A stretch of 48,641 bases of DNA from Actinomadura sp. KC06. GTDB lineage: Bacteria; Actinomycetota; Actinomycetes; Streptosporangiales; Streptosporangiaceae. The translations under genes and the position numbers were made by a program. Shown here piece by piece: positions 43,661 through 48,641 of the stretch (position 1 is the first letter of the stretch; every line of letters starts with the position of its first letter). Location: assembly GCF_004348735.1 (NCBI RefSeq), contig NZ_SMKT01000057.1, positions 1-48,641 on the forward strand. Reading direction: 5' to 3'. The notes under the pieces were generated by a model that was given only the letters and a program-made list of their open reading frames with translations, searched no databases and had not been told where the DNA came from.

Positions 43661-44251
43661 TCAGCCGAAGTCGACGTCGATGCACTGGTAGAAGGCGTTG
43701 CCGGTGTCGGCGATGTCCCAGACGGCGAGCAGGATGTGCCGGCCCTGCCGCTGCGGGAGCGTCCCGCTGTGCACGGTCGGGTTGGTCGGCTGCCGCCCGC
43801 CCAGGTTCGCGGTGATGAACGGCTCGTCCAGGCTGGCCCGGGTGAGGGGCTGGGTGTTGTTCCAGCCGTCCTTGGTGAGGAAGTAGCGGAACGACGTGGT
43901 GGAGTGCGGGGCGGTGAAGCGCCACGAGATGCTGAGGTTCTGGCCCGCCGTCACCTTGGTCGCCGGCCAGCCGGTGCCGCCGCGCTGGTCGTCGAGCGGC
44001 GACCAGCGCCCGTCGGCGGCCGCGCAGATCTTGCCGTCGGCCGGTCCGCGCGCCGGGAACCCCTTCGGGCCTTCGACGCCGTCCGGGTCCCACTGGACCT
44101 GGCCGCAGTTCTGGACCTTGCCCTGTCCGCACAGGTAGCTGCGGCTCGGCGGCGAGGTGGAGTACCCGTGCGACCACGCCGGGACGGTGAGCGCGAGCGG
44201 CAGCCCGGCGGTCACGGCCGCGGCAACGGCGATGCTGGTCTTCCTTGGCAT
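43661..44251 (-). CDS. Lytic polysaccharide monooxygenase, AA10 (chitin-binding type)
   Basis: 196 residues, secreted, single-domain. The signal peptide ends ...VPAWS so that His28 (HGYSTSPPSR) becomes the mature N-terminus and first copper ligand; His116 (TAPHSTTSF) completes the histidine brace; Phe187 (NAFYQCIDV) fits the axial position. Cys residues (LCG, NCG, KICA, YQC) can form disulphides. AA10 enzymes cut chitin or cellulose by copper-dependent oxidation; no carbohydrate-binding module is fused. The ATG is preceded by AAGGAG. A 17-bp palindrome lies about 80 bp upstream and suggests sugar-responsive control. Confidence 0.94.
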   Translation of the reverse strand: MPRKTSIAVAAAVTAGLPLALTVPAWSHGYSTSPPSRSYLCGQGKVQNCGQVQWDPDGVEGPKGFPARGPADGKICAAADGRWSPLDDQRGGTGWPATKVTAGQNLSISWRFTAPHSTTSFRYFLTKDGWNNTQPLTRASLDEPFITANLGGRQPTNPTVHSGTLPQRQGRHILLAVWDIADTGNAFYQCIDVDFG

Positions 44252-44612
44252 CCTGCTTCTCCTTGGCGGGAGGTGCGCCGAACGGCGGCGCACCTGGAGG
44301 CGGAGGCGAGCCGGCCGAAGGCAGGCTCAAAAGGAAACTTTCCTTTCAGTAAGGTGAACCCTGCGCGGCCTTCCGTCAACCCCGTGCTCGCGGGCGCGGG
44401 TCTTTCTGGCACGCGTTGCATAGTGCGGACGCCGGGGCGACGGGGCCCGCGACGGAGCGCGCAACGGGCCCGCGACGGGTCGAGCGAAGACCCTTACTTT
44501 GCCGTCATTCGCCTTCGCATTAGCGATTCCGGCGGTAATTCCTGTGCTATCGTGTGCGCTGCAAATCGTTGAAACAGCGTATGGCTTGTTGGTTGGCGTG
44601 TGGAGGCTGGCG
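44252..44612. other. Divergent intergenic region between the monooxygenase and the cold-shock gene
   Basis: Besides the palindrome at 44330-44346 it contains a 13-bp direct repeat GGGCCCGCGACGG (44443-44455 and 44466-44478). The 100 bases before the cold-shock start are relatively A/T-rich and may include a leader; a TATCGT near 44550 is a possible -10 box. No gene is supported. Confidence 0.4.
44330..44346 (-). promoter_or_regulatory. 17-bp perfect palindrome upstream of the polysaccharide monooxygenase
   Basis: AAAGGAAA-C-TTTCCTTT, perfect over 8-bp arms. It lies 79 bp before the LPMO start and just downstream of a minus-strand TTGACG (plus about 44373-44378) that may be its -35 box, a typical repressor position. 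From memory, GGAAA-TTTCC palindromes occur before secreted sugar-degrading genes in actinomycetes; this was not checked. Confidence 0.55.
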
Positions 44613-45029
44613 GTGCGTTCAGGCAGGATTCTCAGGTTCGACGAAGTCCGCGGTTACGGATTCATTGTTCCCGACGGCGGCGGCGAGGACGTGTTCGTCC
44701 ACGCGAACGAGCTTCTCGACGACAAGGCGGCGTTCTCGCCCGGCACCGCGGTCGAGTTCGAGGTGACCGAGGGCGAGCGCGGCCTCAAGGCGTTCGCGGT
44801 GCGCGCGGTGAGCTCGCCGTCCAACGGCTCCGCGTCCGTGGTCGACCGCGCTCCGGCCGGCGACTCGAACGACGACATGCTGTGCGACGTCCTGTCGCGC
44901 AAGGAGCTCAGCCGGGAGATCGTCGACGTGCTGCTCGCGGAGGCCCCGGATCTGACCGGCGGCCAGATCGTCAAGATCCGCGGAAGCATCGTGGAGATCG
45001 CTCACAAGCACGGCTGGATCGACGACTGA
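44613..45029 (+). CDS. Cold-shock-domain protein with C-terminal extension
   Basis: 138 residues. I start at GTG 44613 because GGAGG lies six bases upstream and the cold-shock fold begins immediately (SGRILRFDEVRGYGFIVPD, the RNP1-like strand; DVFVHANEL, RNP2-like). A longer upstream frame from 44499 would add an unrelated hydrophobic stretch. The CSD ends near residue 68; a linker and a ~50-residue helical domain (SRKELSREIVDVLLAEAP...IVEIAHKHGWIDD) follow, unlike the ~67-residue CspA type. RNA or single-stranded DNA binding is expected. It ends convergently with the SARP regulator. Confidence 0.85.
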   Translation: MRSGRILRFDEVRGYGFIVPDGGGEDVFVHANELLDDKAAFSPGTAVEFEVTEGERGLKAFAVRAVSSPSNGSASVVDRAPAGDSNDDMLCDVLSRKELSREIVDVLLAEAPDLTGGQIVKIRGSIVEIAHKHGWIDD

Positions 45030-45098
45030 TCGTCCGGCAAAGCCGTTTTCGCTTTTCCCGTGCGGCCCTCGTTCCGCGCGAGCCGTGAGCGGCCGCCC

Positions 45099-45121
45099 GG
45101 CCATTTCCCGGGGGAATGGCC
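45099..45121. terminator. Hairpin between the cold-shock and SARP genes
   Basis: GGCCATT (45099-45105) pairs with AATGGCC (45115-45121) around a partly paired C/G-rich loop. It lies between two convergent stops (45029 and 45169). Confidence 0.5.
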
Positions 45122-45168
45122 CGGTTGCGGATTGCGGGCCGCGGCACCCGGCATTCCGGACGCGGCGT

Positions 45169-47745
45169 TCAGTTCCCGCCGTGCGCGGTGCGGACGGCCG
45201 CCGGGATCATGACGGCGCTCGGGCGCGTGCCGTTCTCGCGCATGCGGATATGCCCGCCGTCGGCGTCCCCGGCCCCGAGGACGGGCGCCGCGACGGCGTT
45301 CCCGTGCGGATCGGCGACGCGCCGGAAGATGCGCACCGACTCCTCGAAGCACTCGATCGCGCGGGACGGCCGCCGCGCGCCGAGGTAGGCGACGGCGAGC
45401 CGGTTCAGGCTCCACGCCTGGCCGACGAGGTCGCCGAGCCGGCGCTGCACGGCCAGGGCCTCCCGGTGGTGGCCGATGGCCTCGCCGAAGCGGTCCGCGT
45501 CGTTGCAGGCCATGCCGAGGCCGTTCAGCATGAACGCGACACCGCGCCAGTCGTCGACCCGGCGCGCCGCGCCGAGCCCGATCTCGTACGCGGTGATCCA
45601 GTCGTCCCGGCTCCGGCCGAGGCGGAAGAACGTCAGCAGGACGGCCGCGAGCCGCCAGGCGACCGAGTGGCGGCCGTGCTCGTGCGCCGCCTTGATCACG
45701 GCCGGAAAGTTCTCCGACTCGGCGTCCAGCCAGGCCAGCGCCTCCGCGCGCGTGCCGAACGCGGGCACCCGCCCGGCGCCGCCGCCCGCGTCGGGAACCT
45801 CCAGCGGGACGCGGCGGTCGTGCGTGTTCACCACCAGGTCGGCGGAATGGGCGGCGCGGAGATACCAGGCGAGCACGCGCCCGGCCGCCGCGTCGCGCTC
45901 GTCCGCCGTCTCGTGCTCGTATGCCTTCCGCCTGGCGTGGACGCGCAGCAGATGGTGCATCCGGTAACGGCCCAGGGACGCCTGCTGGAGGAGGTTCTCG
46001 TCCAGCAGGTCCTCCAGCACCGACTCCGCCCGCGCGAAGGGCAGGCCGGTCAGCGCGGCGGCGGACGCCGGCGTGAAGTCCGCGCCGGGGTGCAGGCCGA
46101 GCAGCCGGTACATGCGCCGCTGGTCGCGGGCCAGGACGCGGTAGGACAGGTCGAAAGACAGGCTGATGGAGCGGTTGCGGAACTCCAGCTCGTCCGGCAG
46201 CCGTTCCTCGTCCTCAAGGCGCGCGGCGAACTCGGCCGGCGTCCAGGCGGGACGGGTCTGCAGCCGCCGGGCCGCCATCGTGACGGCCATCGGAAGCTGC
46301 CCGCACCGCTCGGCGATCCGCGCGGCGGCGGCCTGGTCCGCCATGACCCGTTCCCGGCCCGCGATGCGGCCCAGCAGGTCGCGGGACTCCGGCGGCGCGA
46401 AGGCGGCCAGCCGGAGCCGGAAGACGCCGTCCAGCCCGGCCAGGCTCCGCCGGCTGGTGATCAGCACCAGGCCGGTCGGGTCGCCCGGGAGCAGCGGCTG
46501 CACCTGCGCCTCGTCGGTGGCGTTGTCGAGGATCACCAGCGCCCGGCGGCCGTGCAGCCGGTCCCGGTACAGCGCGGCCCGCGACTCCAGGTCCGGCGGG
46601 ATCCGCGCGGCGGGCACGCCGAGCTGCCGCAGGAAGGTCTCCAGCACCTCGGCCGGGTCGGCGGCGGGGACCTCGGGGTCCATGGCGCGCAGGTCGGCCC
46701 ACAGCTGCACCGCGCCGAACCGGCCGCGGGAGCCGATCTGGTGCGCGGCGCGGACGGCGAGGCGGGTCTTGCCGACCCCGGGCATGCCCTCGATGGCGAT
46801 CACCGTGAGCGCCGTGTCGCCGCGGCCGCCGGCGCCGTCGGCGAGCCGGTTCAGGGCGCGCAGCTCCGCCTCCCGGCCGGTGAACTCGACGATGTCCATG
46901 GGGAACTGGCGCAGCGTGCCCGCCCTGCTGTGGGTGTGGCCGGACGTCGCGTCCGCGGGCCGTCCGGCCTCCTCGCGGCCGCCCTGCGGTGAGGTGTCAA
47001 GCGCGGGGTCGCCGCTGAGGATCCGCCGTTCCAGCGAGCGCAGCCGCGGCCCGGGGTCGATGCCCAGGTCGTCGGCGAGATGCCGGCGGACCTGCGCGTA
47101 CGCGTCGAGCGCGTCGGCGGACCTGCCCATCCGGTACAGGACGAGCATCAGCCGCTCCCACAGCCGCTCCCGGAGGGGGTGGCGCGCCACGAGCCGCCGC
47201 AGGTCGGGGACGAGCGCGTCCGACCGGCCGAGCAGCAGGCACGCGTCCGTGTGCTGCTCCATGAGGAGGAGCCTGCGCTCTTCCAGCCGTTCCACGTCGG
47301 CCTGTAGCGGGGCGCCCAGCGGCATCGCTTCGAGCGGCCGTCCCCGGTAGTGGCGCAGCGCCTCGGCGAAGTCCTGCGCGGCCTGCTCGGCCCGTCCCGC
47401 CAGCAGCGCCTTCTCTCCCCTGGCGAACGACTCCTCGAACCGGAACAGGTCCAGTTCGCCGGGCTCGACGCGGAGGAGGTAGCCGGGCGACCGGGTGACG
47501 AGGCGGTCCGGGGGCTCGCCCGCCGACCGCAGCATCCTGCGCAGCGCGGCGATGTATCCCCGGACGTTCGCCCGCGCGGACGGGGGCGAGGTCCACCAGA
47601 CGGCGTCCACCAGCCGGTCGATCGGGACGACCTGGTTCGCCGCCAGCAGCAGCGCCGCGAGCACCGCCTGCTGCTGCGGCCCGCCCGCGCCGACCGGGCG
47701 GCCGTCCGCAACGATTTCCAGCGGTCCAAGGATGCGGAATTCCAT
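45169..47745 (-). CDS. AfsR-like SARP regulator with NB-ARC and TPR domains
   Basis: 858 residues. Residues 1-95 are the OmpR-type DNA-binding domain (MEFRILGPLEIVADGRPVG to SPGYLLRVEPGE); about 98-245 the bacterial transcriptional activation domain (ELDLFRFEESFARGEKAL to RHLADDLGIDPGPRL). A linker leads to an NB-ARC ATPase with Walker A GMPGVGKT (Lys326) and LVILDNATDEAQVQPLL as the kinase-2 motif. The last ~230 residues contain tetratricopeptide-like helices (HSVAWRLAAVLLTFFRLGR, MLNGLGMACNDADRFGEAIGHHREALAVQRRLGD). AfsR-type proteins activate secondary metabolism and stress genes and are fewer-repeat here than full AfsR (about 990 residues). No biosynthetic gene cluster lies in the window. 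Confidence 0.92.
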   Translation of the reverse strand: MEFRILGPLEIVADGRPVGAGGPQQQAVLAALLLAANQVVPIDRLVDAVWWTSPPSARANVRGYIAALRRMLRSAGEPPDRLVTRSPGYLLRVEPGELDLFRFEESFARGEKALLAGRAEQAAQDFAEALRHYRGRPLEAMPLGAPLQADVERLEERRLLLMEQHTDACLLLGRSDALVPDLRRLVARHPLRERLWERLMLVLYRMGRSADALDAYAQVRRHLADDLGIDPGPRLRSLERRILSGDPALDTSPQGGREEAGRPADATSGHTHSRAGTLRQFPMDIVEFTGREAELRALNRLADGAGGRGDTALTVIAIEGMPGVGKTRLAVRAAHQIGSRGRFGAVQLWADLRAMDPEVPAADPAEVLETFLRQLGVPAARIPPDLESRAALYRDRLHGRRALVILDNATDEAQVQPLLPGDPTGLVLITSRRSLAGLDGVFRLRLAAFAPPESRDLLGRIAGRERVMADQAAAARIAERCGQLPMAVTMAARRLQTRPAWTPAEFAARLEDEERLPDELEFRNRSISLSFDLSYRVLARDQRRMYRLLGLHPGADFTPASAAALTGLPFARAESVLEDLLDENLLQQASLGRYRMHHLLRVHARRKAYEHETADERDAAAGRVLAWYLRAAHSADLVVNTHDRRVPLEVPDAGGGAGRVPAFGTRAEALAWLDAESENFPAVIKAAHEHGRHSVAWRLAAVLLTFFRLGRSRDDWITAYEIGLGAARRVDDWRGVAFMLNGLGMACNDADRFGEAIGHHREALAVQRRLGDLVGQAWSLNRLAVAYLGARRPSRAIECFEESVRIFRRVADPHGNAVAAPVLGAGDADGGHIRMRENGTRPSAVMIPAAVRTAHGGN

Positions 47746-47831
47746 CTGATCCCCTAACCGGCCCTGTCAGGAGCGATCACGTTGGAACGCTCTTCGGGTT
47801 CCGGTCCCACCGTCGAGGAAGACATCGGCCC

Positions 47832-47849
47832 TATACGGAAAATATACGG
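47832..47849 (-). promoter_or_regulatory. SARP-geometry heptamer repeat upstream of the AfsR-like gene
   Basis: TATACGG occurs twice with exactly four bases between (47832-47838 and 47843-47849), that is, 11-bp periodicity, 87 bp before the SARP start. SARP activators are known to bind heptameric direct repeats with this spacing. Promoter -10-like sequences (TATATT, TATAGG) overlap the block on the minus strand. Confidence 0.5.
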
Positions 47850-48180
47850 CACGCATGCACCTTCCAGGGCAACCTGGGTGTCGCGGATGATCAGCCAGCA
47901 CCAGCAATAGTCACATTGCGAACACAAAACGTAATGACGGGGACTTCGGTATGGCGGGATACCACGGGGAACGTGTCGGGGGCTCGACCGGCAGGGCGCC
48001 GGATACGGGCTGGAGGCGGCCGGATCCGGCCGGAGCGGAGGCCGGTTCGGGACCGCGGGTGACCAGGGCCGGCGCGCGGAACGGCAGGAGTCGCGCGGCC
48101 CCCTGGGCCCGGTGACCGCACGGCTTCAGGCTGCGCGTCCCTTCCCGGCGAGGGTCACGGGAGACAGGGACAGGCGCTCC
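47850..48180. other. Intergenic region between the SARP promoter and the tRNA gene
   Basis: A short hairpin-forming CCAGG-gcaa-CCTGG lies near 47869. Overlapping short frames on both strands lack ribosome sites and family matches. I see no gene. Confidence 0.4.
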
Positions 48181-48253
48181 GCCTCCGTAGCCCAACGGCA
48201 GAGGCATACTCCTTAAAAGAGTAGAAGTGTCGGTTCAAATCCGACCGGGGGCA
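48181..48253 (+). tRNA. tRNA with UAA anticodon and short variable loop
   Basis: A complete cloverleaf: acceptor stem GCCTCCG with CGGGGGC (one G-U pair), three-pair D-stem GCC/GGC, anticodon stem TACTC with GAGTA, loop CTTAAAA with U33 and A37 (anticodon TAA, 48214-48216), variable loop GAAGT of only five bases, T-stem GTCGG/CCGAC with loop TTCAAAT, and discriminator A73. CCA is not encoded. A UAA anticodon reads UUA (leucine), but leucine tRNAs are class II with a long variable arm, as in bldA. Here the variable loop is class I. Charging amino acid is therefore uncertain. Confidence 0.85.
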
Positions 48254-48641
48254 CAGAACTTCACCCGTCGAGCGCATCATGGCGGACATCTTCCGAGGTC
48301 GAGCGGGCGGCCCGCGCCGCCGGCACAGCCGAGCATGCGGGATGTCCGCGGTTCGCCGCCGCTCCGGGCGCGGGCGGCGGCAGGCGCACACCGAGTCGAG
48401 TTCGGTTCACCTGCCATTTACTGAACCGCCTTTCACCATCATCCAGATGATCAGCCGAGGCTGGCGACAGGAGAGGTGAAAGCGGCAAAAGGTGAAATTA
48501 ATTCGGGTCAGGGCGCCCGGTCGTGCCGGCACGCTGCCGAAACGCCTCCCGACCACCCTGCCGCGTCCCTACTCACCCCCTACTCGCTCCCTATCTCTCC
48601 CCTGCCCGCTCCCCTCGTCGCTCCCTCGCACACCCTTTCCT
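48254..48641. other. Region downstream of the tRNA, no supported gene
   Basis: Nested inverted repeats are visible: CTTTCACC (48430-48437) with GGTGAAAG (48475-48482), and inside it ATCATC-CA-GATGAT (48438-48451). GGTGAAA recurs at about 48491. The final ~75 bases (from about 48566) are almost purely pyrimidine on the plus strand. Short frames here lack ribosome sites. Confidence 0.45.

Noticed and set aside
45169..47745. A biosynthetic gene cluster signalled by the SARP regulator
   Set aside because: No polyketide, peptide or terpene synthase gene lies in the window; the P450 alone is not enough.
47911..48207. Minus-strand frame across the tRNA
   Set aside because: Runs through the tRNA in antisense and lacks a ribosome site.
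48181..48253. Interpretation of the tRNA as the bldA-type leucine tRNA
   Set aside because: The variable loop is only five bases, unlike the long arm of leucine tRNAs, so it is called only by anticodon.

Overview
The window reads as chromosomal DNA of a GC-rich, filamentous-type actinomycete, most like a Thermomonosporaceae/Streptosporangiales genome such as Actinomadura. The signs are the very high GC, GTG starts, tightly overlapping operons, DUF574 methyltransferases, an XRE/DUF5753 regulator, an F420-type LLM oxidoreductase, a SARP/NB-ARC regulator and many exported hydrolases. The genus is inferred from family content only. I see no insertion sequence, prophage or CRISPR array.

Layout. 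1-3.2 kb: a partial DUF574 methyltransferase, then an amide-nitrogen operon on the minus strand (fmdB-type zinc ribbon, AmiS/UreI channel, FmdA-type amidase) behind a recognisable promoter with overlapping palindromes. 3.5-7.6 kb: an exported CocE/NonD hydrolase and, divergently, an exported type-B carboxylesterase. 7.6-12.8 kb: a second DUF574 methyltransferase with an XRE/DUF5753 regulator, a cyclase-fold protein, an LLM flavin/F420 oxidoreductase, and a Tat-exported alpha/beta hydrolase whose nucleophile serine is replaced by alanine.

12.9-31.5 kb is the centre of the window. A minus-strand CoA operon (HMG-CoA-lyase-type aldolase, enoyl-CoA hydratase, CaiB/BaiF CoA-transferase, second enoyl-CoA hydratase, acyl-CoA synthetase, nitronate-monooxygenase-type flavoprotein) lies back to back with a plus-strand amine operon (aldehyde dehydrogenase, class III aminotransferase, PotD/B/C/A-type ABC importer, a kinase-M23-aminotransferase fusion, an amidohydrolase). 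A MarR regulator gene sits between them. Two near-identical 20-bp sites (19299-19318 and 19898-19917) flank the regulator, one at each operon's promoter. The arrangement looks like one regulon that imports an amine or amino alcohol, phosphorylates it, removes phosphate and ammonia, oxidises the aldehyde and degrades the carbon skeleton as a CoA ester. The substrate is unknown; hydroxylysine-like or ethanolamine-like compounds are the best guess from the fusion enzyme's relatives.

31.6-41.1 kb: a MoxR/DUF58/VWA operon with a small secreted protein, a membrane-anchored trypsin-like protease, a two-component system, a cytochrome P450 preceded by an 18-bp tandem repeat, and a second carboxylesterase paralogous to the first. 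41.1-48.6 kb: two TerD-family genes, an AA10 lytic polysaccharide monooxygenase under a 17-bp palindrome, a cold-shock-domain protein, an AfsR-like SARP regulator with a SARP-geometry heptamer repeat upstream, and a tRNA gene with a UAA anticodon but a short, class I variable loop, which is unusual for a leucine-anticodon tRNA.
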